Below are positions 54,745-64,000 of a stretch of DNA of 64,000 nucleotides, in pieces (within the stretch, counting starts at the first letter, position 1; each line of letters starts with the position of its first letter). The position numbers were made by a program, and so were the translations under genes. The DNA is from Ilyonectria destructans (taxonomy: Eukaryota > Ascomycota > Sordariomycetes > Hypocreales > Nectriaceae), in assembly GCA_020740775.1 (NCBI GenBank), contig JAHEWK010000004.1, positions 186,001-250,000 of the forward strand, read 5' to 3'. Below the pieces are notes generated by a model. The model saw only the letters and a program-made list of their open reading frames with translations. It was not told the origin of the DNA and did not search any database.

Positions 54745-54829
54745 CCGCCTCTATAAAGTGATGAGCTAGTTCTCGAAGTCTACGTATTTAGCTTGAATAG
54801 GCTTCATCTTGCATCGAATAGCTCGGGGC
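54745..54829 (+). repeat. 85-bp direct repeat, copy 2
   Basis: Runs from CCGCCTCTATAAAG to AATAGCTCGGGGC, in the same orientation as copy 1, with 162 bases between the copies. No coding or element signature accompanies the pair. Confidence 0.8.
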
Positions 54830-55028
54830 TTATGCTGAAATTGTGGGTAAAGTGTCTAAAACTCTCCCTTGTCAAAAGATCCAGTCTGACCTAAACGAGC
54901 TGACTAACTTCTCACTCCAGTGGCAATACGGGCAGGCAGATCCTTACCTGAGTGGAACGGGATTCTGTGCATTCCTCCAGAACACTGGTGGTCTCTCTAG
55001 CGGAGAGATCAAGAGATTGCTTCAGGAG

Positions 55029-55298
55029 CTAGTTAACCATGGATGCGCCAAATGCGGCAGCGTTCCTGCCTTTTACCCTAACGATAATGATACCAGTCAT
55101 CACGGACTGCTTACGGTTAACTCCGTCTCCAAGCAGAATTGCAATGGCCCTGTTGAAAGAGGATGTGGTTCCTGGCTTAAGCTTCAATTCAACCCTTCCA
55201 TCTTCAATCTTGCTATTTGCAGTAAAGTTAGTGAGGATTCCGGCAGATGGAAAAGAATGAGCTTGAAACCCAAACGTGGGCCTTGGCAACTGTGGCAT
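55029..55298 (-). CDS. Hypothetical small ORF (89 aa)
   Basis: An ATG at 55298 opens 89 codons (MPQLPRPTFGFQAHSFPSAG, then IEDGRVELKLKPGTTSSFN and AIAILLGDGV) without a stop. The alternation of hydrophobic and polar residues is protein-like, but the plus strand is also open across it, so coding strand is unsure. It could be the remaining exon of a larger gene. No family is recognised. Confidence 0.25.
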   Translation of the reverse strand: MPQLPRPTFGFQAHSFPSAGILTNFTANSKIEDGRVELKLKPGTTSSFNRAIAILLGDGVNRKQSVMTGIIIVRVKGRNAAAFGASMVN

Positions 55299-55525
55299 GC
55301 ACAACGAAAATGTAGTATACTTAAATATTAGGTTCCCTTATCGCGGGATTTATACTAGTATGCCGGTGTTTTATTGCTCGGTATCCCTGCAGGTCACCCT
55401 TCAAGTCCGACATGAGGTTCAAGGAAGATAGGGACGATCCATTGTGAAATATAACCAAGTCTTGATACTATTGTGATACAATATAGGAATACATAACCAA
55501 CGCGGCTCGTGCCCCCTCCTCACAG

Positions 55526-57016
55526 CTAGGCAATGTTAACCCATCCTTCTCTCCGCACAGTATATGGAAGGGCCTCTTGAGTTTTCATAAGCCGTTTATG
55601 AATCGACTCTAGCCACACGACCTGCTCCGGAACATGCTGAGTCGTTATTTGGATGCATCGAAAGCACCGCATCGCGGCTTTCATAGGCGCAATCAAAATC
55701 TCGGGTTGCAGAATGTTGAACAACGAACTGGCGCCACGACATATTTCTGTAGCTAGCTCACCGGCAGTCTGCATTTGAAACGAGTAAGTTTCTTTGTTAA
55801 TTAGTAGTTTTTCGTGGGGCAATGGCTGAGATATAACCCCGCGTAGGGTTTCGATCCTGTGGCAGATGGCGAGTTGCGCAAACCAATAATACAGAAATGC
55901 AACACCGGTTCGACTATCTTTAAACGAATAAGAAATCGGCTGGTGCGTTCGAGACGGGGGGCCTTCTTGTTCCATGAACTCTTGGTGCCAATGGGTGAGA
56001 CTTTCTTCTAACGAGGAGAGACTGAGTATCAATGATTCGGCGGACGTTCGTCGCTTTAGTGTCGCCTGTCGAGGCATGATCCTATGTATCTGAACCAGGA
56101 GTGGCAGGAGTAACATCATCAAGTCGATGAGTCGGTCAAGGTAGTCTTTGGCATGGAACTTCCAGGGCAGACAGCTCCATTCTGGAGCCGAAAGGAAGGT
56201 CTCTCGCCTTTCAAGTATAGCATTGCCAACCTAGTTTCATGACTCAGCACTTATTTTCTAAAACCTGATGGATGAGACTGACTTCTAATGGCCGAAAGAC
56301 GTTGACGAAAAACTGGTAGTTCGGAAATTGGCTGAAGAAGGCTGGGCCCAACCGTTGAACCACACTCTCGATCGACTCCAAAGCTCTTGGTGGTACGCCA
56401 TACTGCAAGCAGATCAGCAACACCATCAACCTTCGCTAGAAGATTATGTCTAACCTCAAAACAAAGCGTATCACAACCGCTGGCCATAGTAGCTTGGTGA
56501 CTGGCGTATTGCAGTCGGGCAAAGCACCGCACATCCAAGCGCAAGTCGATATTGCTCGACAACGGGTACGGGATCAAACCGTGTGGGGTAGAATGCCCCG
56601 GACCTGCAGCTAGCCCTGCGTTTCGTGACGAGGATCTAGCTTGCGTCAAGTTTACAGCAAGATTTTCATGCTTCCTGGCCAGATGACTAGGCGAAGACGG
56701 AGTTTGGTGGGACTCGGGACTTGCAGTACCCGACGGTGCCAGTTGTCCGTGAGCTTCGAGCCTCCCTCTCTTCCCACAATGGAGAACTTTCCCTTGATCT
56801 TCTGGCGTCCCTGTGATGAAAACTCGGGCCCTATCATAGCCTTCACAATGTCTTCCGCGGGCAATACATTTCTTGCAAAACGGCCTTTCGTTGCTGCACT
56901 GTTCCGTTATTAGCCCCTAGACGTAGTCTTGCATCACATTGACGATAACAACTGACCCTGAGCCTCCGTTTCCGACACGTCTCGCAACCTTTGAACTTTC
57001 CGGGTACGCCAACCAT
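55526..57016 (-). CDS. Zn(II)2Cys6 transcription factor
   Basis: Four exons: 56957-57016, 56455-56898, 56283-56402 and 55526-56230, with introns of 58, 52 and 52 nt, give 442 aa. The zinc cluster is complete after splicing: C11-x2-C14-x6-C21-x6-C28-x2-C31-x6-C38 (GCETCRKRRLR, then CSNERPFCKKCIARGRHC). The usual GKFKGCETC start and CEGYDRARVFI end place it in the common fungal clade whose members regulate secondary metabolism or nutrient use. Later blocks include ESVVQRLGPAFFSQFP, AILERRETFLSAPEWSCLPW and DSRTGVAFLYYWFAQLAICH. A nuclear role is expected. It points away from the exporter gene (58.4 kb) and toward the SnoaL-like gene. Together with the regulator at 50.2 kb it brackets the SnoaL-like gene. 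Confidence 0.87.
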
Positions 57017-58379
57017 TGCATTCAGTTGTTATGCAGCATGCCTTACTGCTATGATCCAGAATCTGCAAGGAAAGAGGAGCTATCCCTTTTAAGCCGGATT
57101 ATTCGCTTTTTTCTAAGCCGGTTGCGGAGGACTGGCCGTCGTATTTGTAAGCCAATCAGAGGCTGCTTCGGGTGAGGATGCGGTGTGAAAGTCTTTTATT
57201 ACGCCTCAAGTCCCTAACAGGGGCCGGCCGCTCCGAGCTAACAAGTAGGGACGAACTGACTGCGCCGACGTGATACAATTCATCCAAAGTGGCGTTCTAC
57301 GTGCTGATCAATCACTGTAGGGCTATGTTTGTCATCGATACATTCGACGACGACAAAGGTGGCAAACTTGTCTGAAAACATTCATGGCTTTCAAAGCAAA
57401 TATATAAGGTGATCTAGGTGCAGACTTTACCTTGCGATTGTCAACTTTTGCACAACATTTGTAGTCTTGTGATACAGAAAAGGAGGGGTAGGCCGTAATC
57501 CGAAACATCAAAGGGTTTGCCTGTGCCTCGGTTATAAGTTACACAGAATATTGGGGCCTTTAAGGCACGGACGAACGCATCCCCCTTGACTTACATTTCT
57601 CATACTAGTAGGGTTCCAAAGTTCTAAGCGGCTTTTCTCTGGGCCTGGTTAGCTCTCTCGCAGCGGTATCCACCACAGACTTTGACCGTAGAAGCGTCTG
57701 GTGGCATAACTGTGGCTGCGTGGACCGTAGCAGATCCGCGTTGTCAAAGTTGCGCCGACGTTATATAGAACCTGTTGCGTGACTAAGGTGAGTATATCGA
57801 TCTATCAGAGGCTTCTTGATACAGGGTCACAATCCAACTGCAAATTAAAGAGTGTGTTGCAATATTCCATCTGATGCACAGGAACATGACGTAGGTGATC
57901 TGAGGCGGAAAAATTAGAACACGGCACTTCATGTGATTTAATCAGCATTATTGCCGTATAAAATCCCCTTTGCTGACTGGTCGCGGTGTACTTCGGCGTC
58001 GCAGTGGCGGTGGGGTTCGGGATTTGACCGGTGACTGGGAGTGTTTCTCATTGGCCACACACAGTTCAAATCCCGATGGCCCTTGTCCTCAGTTAATTCA
58101 TGTTTTGAAGTGTGCGGATCCGCGCCTCTCGTGAATGGCAAAATGATGCTTGGGCTGACCAGGCCGACGGCATACCCGACATTGCGCTTCGCCATTGGTA
58201 ATCTCAAAATCCAGTCACTTGGAACACGACAGTTTAAAAGATGAGTGTCTCCAATCTCGAGGCAGACTGTCTCTATGTCGGGTAGTTCTCACTATCAGCA
58301 TTACTCCCGTCTTAATTCCCATTGGAAGACGCAGCACATTCTTGATCTCCACTCACACGTTTGATCCTCCGACCTTTCT
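57017..58379. other. Intergenic between divergent genes, no gene recognised
   Basis: About 1.36 kb separate the regulator and exporter start codons. ORFs such as 58041-58244 and 57938-58207 have no domain. Both promoters lie here. Confidence 0.4.
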
Positions 58380-60093
58380 ATGGACAGCGCTGGGAGAAGT
58401 CCTATTGCTGGAGACACGGTCTCCTCCACCTCTACCGACGGAATGAATTTCCAGCCCCCGTCCGGCCCTGAGCCTGCTGCTTCATTCATCTCTTCTACTG
58501 CTTCTACAGCCTCGCCTGAAGATGTCTCGTCTCCCCGAGCAGTTGGTGTTCTACATGCCGAATCTGCTGTTCAAGAGGAACAGAAATCACTGGGGCACGA
58601 AAAGAGTTCCTGGGTCTTTGTTCGGACTTTTACTCCAGCGTAAGTCTTCACTTCTCAGCGAATCCGGAAAGATGCAACTGCGGCAAGCTTAGATATGGCT
58701 GGTTCCCGGATGTATCTGAGCACTCTCTCAGTTCGTCTCTCATTCCAAAGTTAAACATGCTAAAGCAGTCATAGGTGGTTCACTGTCAACATGGGTACCG
58801 GCATTGTTTCGATTCTCCTTCACAATCTCCCCTACAATGGGGCCTGGTTGTATTGGATTTCTGTCATTATTTTTGCACTAAATGTGCTCCTTTTCACGAT
58901 ATTCTCTTTCATTTCGGTTTTACGGTACTTCACTTACCCTGGACTCTGGACCGCGATGGTTCGCCACCCTGTGGTCCCCCTTTTCATAGGGGCCTTCCCT
59001 ATGGGCCTTGCCACCATTATCGAAATGATTGTTCTGGTCTGTGTGCCAGCATGGGGCCACTGGGCGATCACTCTGGTCAGTAGGGGCGGATAACTCATTA
59101 GCATTATTTTCACTAACTTTTCACAGGCGTGGGCATTGTGGTGGATAGATTCTATCATGGCTATTGCAATTTGCTACTTGGTACCTTTCACGATGTTTGT
59201 TGTCCTGCTGTTAATACGCTATTGCTAAGCTTTAGCACTAAGCCCTTCTCAACTAACTATCTCATCAGGATGCATCTTCATGATACGAAACTTCAAGCAG
59301 CTAATGCAGCTTGGCTTTTACCAATCGCTTCCGTTATCGTTGCGTCTGGTGTGGGCGGAGTTGTGAGCTCAGTCCTCGTCAATGAACAGCATGCTCTTTG
59401 GACTCTCGTGGTCTCCTATATTCTCTGGGGCACGTCAATCCCGCTCTCGATGTCGTACCTGGTTATCTATCTACACCGTCTCTTAATGCACAACTTGCCG
59501 CCTCGGGAAGTCATCGTTTCAGCGTTTATCCCTGTTGGAACGCTAGGCCAAGGAGCATTCGCGATCATGCAGTTTGGAAAGGTCGCGTCGATGATATTCC
59601 CAAAGACCAACACATTGGGAGGAGCAGACACCCATTCCGGGGATATTCTCTATGTGTTTGGCTGGATAGCTGGTCTTATTATGTGGGCCTATGGGCTTGC
59701 ATGGCTATTCTTTGCTCTGGCAGGTATTAGCCGTGGCAAAGTGCCGTTCAATCTTGGCTGGTGGGGATGTACATTCCCTCTGGGCGTCTGGGCCAGCGCT
59801 GCGCTATCTTTTGGAGAAGAAATGCCCTCAACATTCTTCAAAGTTTTAGGGACGGTAAGTCGTCATGCTTCCCTTCACTCCTTTTTGTGACGAGAAATTC
59901 TGTGAAATGATGCTAATGTATAAGAGTTTAGGTCGTTTCAGTCATCGTGACTTTGCTTTGGCTGATGGTCTCCATATACACGATTCGGAACATTCTCAAC
60001 GGTCAGATTTTTGTTGCTGCGGATTTCAAGCTCTGGCAGGAGTTGAAAAATCGACCAGCAAAAGAAAATGAAAACAGTGGAGAGAATGTATAA
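58380..60093 (+). CDS. TehA/Ssu1-type (C4-dicarboxylate / sulfite efflux) transporter
   Basis: Five exons: 58380-58639, 58775-59075, 59127-59194, 59269-59854 and 59932-60093, with introns of 135, 51, 74 and 77 nt, give 458 aa. A Ser-rich cytosolic tail of about 80 residues leads into FTPAWFTVNMGTGIVSILLH, the hallmark first helix of the tellurite-resistance/dicarboxylate transporter (TDT) family. Further landmarks are HPVVPLFIGAFPMGLATII, WWIDSIMAIAICYLVPFTM, HLHDTKLQAANAAWLLPIAS, IPVGTLGQGAFAIMQFGK and FNLGWWGCTFPLGVWASAA. Ten membrane segments are expected. Relatives include yeast Ssu1 (sulfite export), fungal Mae1 (malate) and bacterial TehA. The overall pattern seems closest to Ssu1, but substrate cannot be fixed. 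The second intron in the middle (donor GTTTGT) uses a less common donor. Confidence 0.87.
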
Positions 60094-61183
60094 TCAGTGT
60101 GATATATTGCTTATACTGGGCTGATCACCTTTTTGAGACATAGAACGCGAGGGAGAGATGATATGTAGAAACATTGAAAAGTAGAACGAATGTATACCCC
60201 GACGTAGCTGTATAGTCATTATTGGGTGGGAATTGTCACTTACTAAATAAAAGTTCATTATGAGGTAAATTTAGATGCTGTAGTCTGCAGATTTATCAGC
60301 AGCTCTCCTGTGCAGGGTTTCCCTGGGTACCGCTGCCAGTGAGTTGTCAGACCAGGGGAGCTTGCCTGGCTGCTTGACATCCCGGGCCCCGGGCCCTCGA
60401 CTTTAGCTGCGGCCTTGAGCCGTTCTGAAGCCTCTCTGATTGACCTTTGCATTCTTGGCTGCCAAGATGACCTTTTGCAGTGTCATCCTGCTAAACCTCT
60501 CGGACCTTCATCACCTTCAACATCCCCAATCTCGATAGCTTTATGTTGTTGCAACCGACCCCTACAGCTGGGCAATGCCCGGAGAACCTCTCTCCTTCTT
60601 GCTCTCTTTACAGACCGCCCATTTGGCATTTATAAGCGTTTCAGGCGCCAGCGACGCACAAGTGGCAGGTTGCTCACGCATTGGCAACGATACCGCCGAC
60701 TCCACCCTTACCGCGCGGCAATGACGATTATTGATCCCAGGAGGGGGTTAGTAGACTCGGATCCGTCGGCAGCTAACCCTAACTAATCAAAATACTAACT
60801 TGAAATGGAAATGGGGTGCGCCCAGGCGAGCCGATGCTGCTTGATAATCTGTATTCCACAGGCAGCGGCACTGATCCCAAAAGGACACCCGCGCGCGAAG
60901 AGTGGCAGTGCGCGATCATCGACCACCGATTCCATCCCTGCCTCTGTGCTGATGCAGTTGGAAGTATGCAACACCAATCCGGTCCGGCCTTTTTGCGTGA
61001 AACGAGCTACCCGCGACATGCTTTTGCACAGCCAAAGGGATGGGGAGCACTGAGGTTGACCACCAATAAATATGAGCTACTGCTCTCTTTACATGAGAAC
61101 ATTCATTCCAAGCCTTCTCTTGCAATTTCAAAAGAAGTTGTACCATCCATTATCTCTCCCCTTCGCCAATCTTCACTGGTACC
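60094..61183. other. Intergenic, no gene recognised
   Basis: 1.1 kb. ORFs at 60415-60786 and 60816-61256 have no recognisable domain; the latter overlaps the nitroreductase-like gene in another frame. Confidence 0.4.
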
Positions 61184-61878
61184 ATGTCGTCCTCAACTAT
61201 CACCGCTAGCCAATGGCTCGAAGCCGCCAAGCACCGCCGGACGGTTTATGCCCTAAAAGACACGTCCTCCGTGCCAGACAGCCGTATCCAAGAGATCATT
61301 ACACAAGTTCTCTCCTTTTCTCCTTCTTCGTACAACACACAGCCCGGGCGCATCACCCTCGTCCTTGGCGAAAAACACAAGCAGCTTTGGGATGTAGTCA
61401 TTGAGCACGCTGAGCCTGTGCTTAAGGCTGCTGGCCCTGGTGTCTGGGATGCCATGGGCCCGCGCTTCCAATCTTTCAAGAGTGGCTACGGCTCGGTATG
61501 TGCCTCTTTATTCTTCACCGTATGATTGGAGGCTAATTGGATATGGTGCAACAGGTCTTGTTCTGGGACAGCGGAGCGGCCATCAAGGAAGCCCAAGATA
61601 CCCATAAGGCAGCTGCTCATATGTTCAACCAGTTTGCCGATCATGCCAGTGGCATGGCGCAGATCCTCGTTTGGACGGCTCTTGAGCTGGAGGGCTTCGG
61701 CGCCAACCTGCAGCACATGGGGGCCATACCGCCTGTCGAGGCTGCCCTGAAGAAGTTCCTTGAAGTGCCGGACGACTACTCCCTCAAAGCCAATCTGAAC
61801 TTCGGCGAGGAGGCTCAGCCACACCCTGAGGTTCCCGCCAAGTTGCCCTTCAGTGAGACTTTGATCGTCGTCAAATAG
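61184..61878 (+). CDS. Nitroreductase-like flavoprotein (fungal Frm2/Hbn1-like)
   Basis: Two exons, 61184-61495 and 61555-61878, with a 59-nt intron, give 211 aa. The pattern is that of fungal nitroreductase-like proteins: EAAKHRRTVYAL at the start, VLSFSPSSYNTQPGRITLVL with the NTQ and R that contact FMN phosphate, HAEPVLKAAG, VLFWDSGAAIKE, NQFADHASGMAQILVWTALE and LEGFGANLQHM, and the C-terminal AKLPFSETLIVVK. Yeast Hbn1 and Frm2 belong to this group and reduce nitroaromatic compounds or influence oxidative stress. No targeting signal is seen. It follows the Ssu1/TehA-type exporter on the same strand, and both fit a detoxification function. Confidence 0.88.
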
Positions 61879-62840
61879 ATTAGATGATCGCCCGGCACCT
61901 AGAATGGCCAGTGAGCTTTGCAATTAGATTATCACCCATGGATATTATGTGTTTTTGGGACCACCTGATAGAACTATACTTTATATTTCTAGAAGCGTTG
62001 TTTGCGCGTGCCATCCCTCCTTTGACTAATTGATCCGTTATAGTCGGGGTGCTAATCTTAGAAGTAGGCATATCTCAGATGTAAGAGACGAAAGATTCGA
62101 GGTGACGGAGAAATGCCCGCTTGTAGACCTTGCATAAAGCAGAAGATGTACCTAGTGTGCCTATGTAGAACGAAGCCTAGTCTTACACTAGTGTAGGAGT
62201 AGTATAGCAGATAGTGCGGGGAGAGATCCATGGGTCTATAGGTAGTTATCACCAGCAGTTTGCTCCATAATATCCCCACCTCTACTTTCAGCTTGAGAAT
62301 GAACTGCGAATTTTGTTTCCATATCTGGTTGGGCCTTCTTTAGCGTCGTTTCGAGGAGGATTGCCAATGCAATACAGGTGGAGTCTCAAATTAGGGCTTA
62401 TCCACTTACCATATATCAGTATTTCGACATGTGTTTCCTAATAGAGTAATTCAAGTTCTTTCTCATTTAGCACTTTGGGCTGATTAGCGGCAAATACAGG
62501 TCTAAGTCCCTTTTTCTCGAGCTTTATCAAACTGTTTATAGCAGCCGGGAAATTAATGCTAAGCACTAACGCGAGTGGTGGAAAGAACCGCCGTTATACG
62601 AGGCGGTGGTCTATTCTCATCCGTACTGCACTCCACTCTCCAAGTCAACGCGTTGATATGGTGGAGGCCATGTATATATGTCATACAGCTTCTCTGCTGC
62701 TATTTTGTCTCTCGTCAAGCCGACTTCATTCCAGTTCCTGGGCTAGAACCTGCCTCTTGTCTAGCGTCTTTTGTTTGTTCGTTGACATTCGTTTTTGTTT
62801 AGCTCTTTTATTTTCTCATTACCTTCATCCATTACTGAAC
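61879..62840. other. Intergenic, promoter of the secreted Cys-rich gene
   Basis: About 960 bases without a recognised gene. A repeated CACTAGTGTAG-like palindromic patch near 62185-62195 is the only structured piece. The long open frame upstream of 62841 lacks a proper role. Confidence 0.35.
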
Positions 62841-63583
62841 ATGCTGCTCTCCAAGGGGTTGGCGGCAGCAGCGCTGCTTCTGTCTGGAGTCCAAGCCGGT
62901 GTCCCAAATATACTTCCTCGATTCGCGAACCGAGACGTCGACGCAAACAAGGACACAACTCCTGAGCCAACAACTGCCACGACTCGTTTTACCCTTCCTT
63001 TCGAGAGCACTACTGCCGCTAGAGCTGCTACTACTACTGCCAATTCTGATCCCGCCTCTGGCGTAGTCATTGTTCCCATGATGTACACCTTCGAGATCAA
63101 CAGTGGTCAGCTCCAGAAGTGTGCTGCAGCGGGACCCTCCGTTGGCTGCGCTTTCGAGTTCGCAAATCCCCATCACTATAAACCAGGATCCTGCTAATAC
63201 TGCTTCAAGGTCATGCTTTGTGCCTCGACTTACCGACCAAAATGGAAACGTCATCGCTGGTGCGGCTACGAAAGAAGATAAAGATTGGGTGTGCGCAGAC
63301 TTCCTGGGTCGCCCTGGGCATGCTATTTACGGCCTGAAGTACACCGAGGTCTCCTGCAAGAGACCGTTTCCTATCGGCGGAGGCGTGAACTTCTGCACTG
63401 ACGGTGATGGTGGAATGACCGCTCATTTCCCTAGCTTCATACTCGATGGAAAGTAAGATGATCTGCTTACTGGTCCCGTTCCTATACTTGAATATGTATA
63501 CTGACCAGTTAATGTCCAGGCCAGGCTGGTGTGTCCTCCAAGGAGGCACAGTGGGTTACTCATCTTGCACGCTCAACTTTTAA
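62841..63583 (+). pseudogene. Small secreted cysteine-rich protein with a one-base frameshift
   Basis: The ATG at 62841 opens a signal peptide (MLLSKGLAAAALLLSGVQAG) and a Thr/Ser-rich stretch (TTPEPTTATTRFTL), then MYTFEINSGQLQKCAAAG and GCAFEFANP. At 63168-63171 a run of four C shifts the frame: with three C the sequence reads on as NPITINQDPANTASRSCFVP and on to WVCADFLGRPGHAIYGLKYT and FPIGGGVNFCTDGDGG. A 67-nt intron (63453-63519) joins DGK to PGWCVLQGGTVGYSSCTLNF and a stop. Total would be about 224 aa with regularly spaced cysteines, as in small secreted effector-type proteins. I do not know a functional name for it. As given, the frame is broken; it may be a real mutation or a sequence error in a homopolymer. 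Confidence 0.65.
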
Positions 63584-63860
63584 AGCATCAAGGAAAGATA
63601 TATTGAGCCTAATAAGACTTGGTATACCGTGAAGGTATATCTCAAACCGACTATGGAGATTTTTCGAAGTAGCTTTGGAGAATCCTGTTGCGTGGTTCAT
63701 AGTTGGGGGTTGAAATTCAATTGGGTCTTCTCTATCCCACTAGTTTAGTTCGTACAACTCGCCGAGTTGCTCTATTTTTGATATAAATTACAGTTTCGCA
63801 TAATACAATTCACCGGTGAAATTCCACAGAGCTCACACGACGTATTCTTCGTTGTCCACA
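63584..63860. other. Intergenic 3' flank
   Basis: AT-rich sequence with no gene recognised. Confidence 0.35.
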
Positions 63861-63865
63861 AGTTA

Positions 63866-64000
63866 GTCCTAGTGGTGGCTATTCAAGTACACTAGGTTCT
63901 AGGTCACGGAGCGGTCGAGGGAACGAGGAGGCAGACCGTCTTACAAAAGAAGATGCCGCCCTCCTTGCTAACAATTCAGGGGAAAAAAACCTCCGGCAGG
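63866..64000 (+). mobile_element. LINE-type retrotransposon relic, RNase H C-terminus (cut by the window edge)
   Basis: The stretch VLGHGAVEG in one frame continues, after a one-base shift, as GNEEADRLTKEDAAL. This matches the end of the RNase H domain of fungal (Tad/I-clade) LINE elements, usually WVPGHxGxxGNExAD-x-LAKxGA, including the conserved His and final Asp. The frame shift and the eroded upstream sequence suggest a dead fragment. The rest, if any, lies beyond the right edge. Confidence 0.6.

Larger units (their letters stand above)
54177..55525. other. Intergenic with direct repeats, no secure gene
   Basis: Holds a GTCGACT tandem, an 85-bp direct repeat pair, and one unsupported minus-strand ORF (all listed separately). 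A longer plus-strand frame at 54843-55331 overlaps that ORF and has no recognisable domain. Confidence 0.45.

Noticed and set aside
58060..58080. B-box-like GTTCAAATCCC
   Set aside because: No A box or cloverleaf can be formed around it, so it is not a tRNA gene.

Overview
The window is nuclear DNA of a filamentous ascomycete (Pezizomycotina). The evidence is short GT-AG introns (about 46-135 nt) in most genes, three Zn(II)2Cys6 regulators, a HET-domain protein, a PTH11-like seven-helix receptor, an Egh16-like secreted protein, and fungal MFS and TauD families. The family mix fits a Sordariomycete, possibly a plant- or insect-associated one, but the sequence alone does not fix the genus. There are no rRNA genes, convincing tRNA genes, CRISPR arrays or bacterial operons.

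Layout. 0-12 kb: the 5' part of an Rds1/LsdA-like secreted ferritin-like protein, a long gene-poor stretch with one tRNA-like relic, an intronless bacterial-type glutaminase with a STAS tail, a secreted histidine-acid-phosphatase-like protein, an allantoate-permease-type MFS carrier, and a DUF3140 plus HVA1/Tudor protein. 13-24 kb: a decayed secondary-metabolism neighbourhood. It holds an NRPS relic (adenylation, carrier and condensation remnants with frameshifts), an intact-looking TauD-like dioxygenase, a zinc-cluster regulator with no resolvable 3' part, and a broken FAD monooxygenase. 24-41 kb: ordinary accessory genes: an alpha/beta hydrolase, a membrane-anchored PLOD-like glycosyltransferase, a divergent MFS/amidase pair, a DHFR/RibD-like reductase, a HET protein and a membrane-anchored SDR. 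41-50 kb: surface and secreted genes: an Egh16-like protein with two glutamine-rich tracts, a secreted beta-propeller (3-carboxymuconate-cyclase-like) protein, a PTH11-like receptor and a secreted EthD protein. 50-62 kb: two complete zinc-cluster regulators bracketing a SnoaL-like gene, then a TehA/Ssu1-type exporter and a nitroreductase-like protein; this looks like a small detoxification or metabolite locus. 62-64 kb: a small secreted Cys-rich gene carrying a one-base frameshift, then the RNase H end of a LINE-type retroelement at the window edge.

Gene models were built by hand from splice signals, reading-frame continuity and recalled family sequence patterns. Exon limits given to the base are the ones whose phases close. 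No database search was possible. I do not see a clearly new biological system; the strongest leads are the repeat-bearing Egh16 gene, the decayed NRPS neighbourhood, and the 49-62 kb regulator/EthD/SnoaL/exporter/nitroreductase group.
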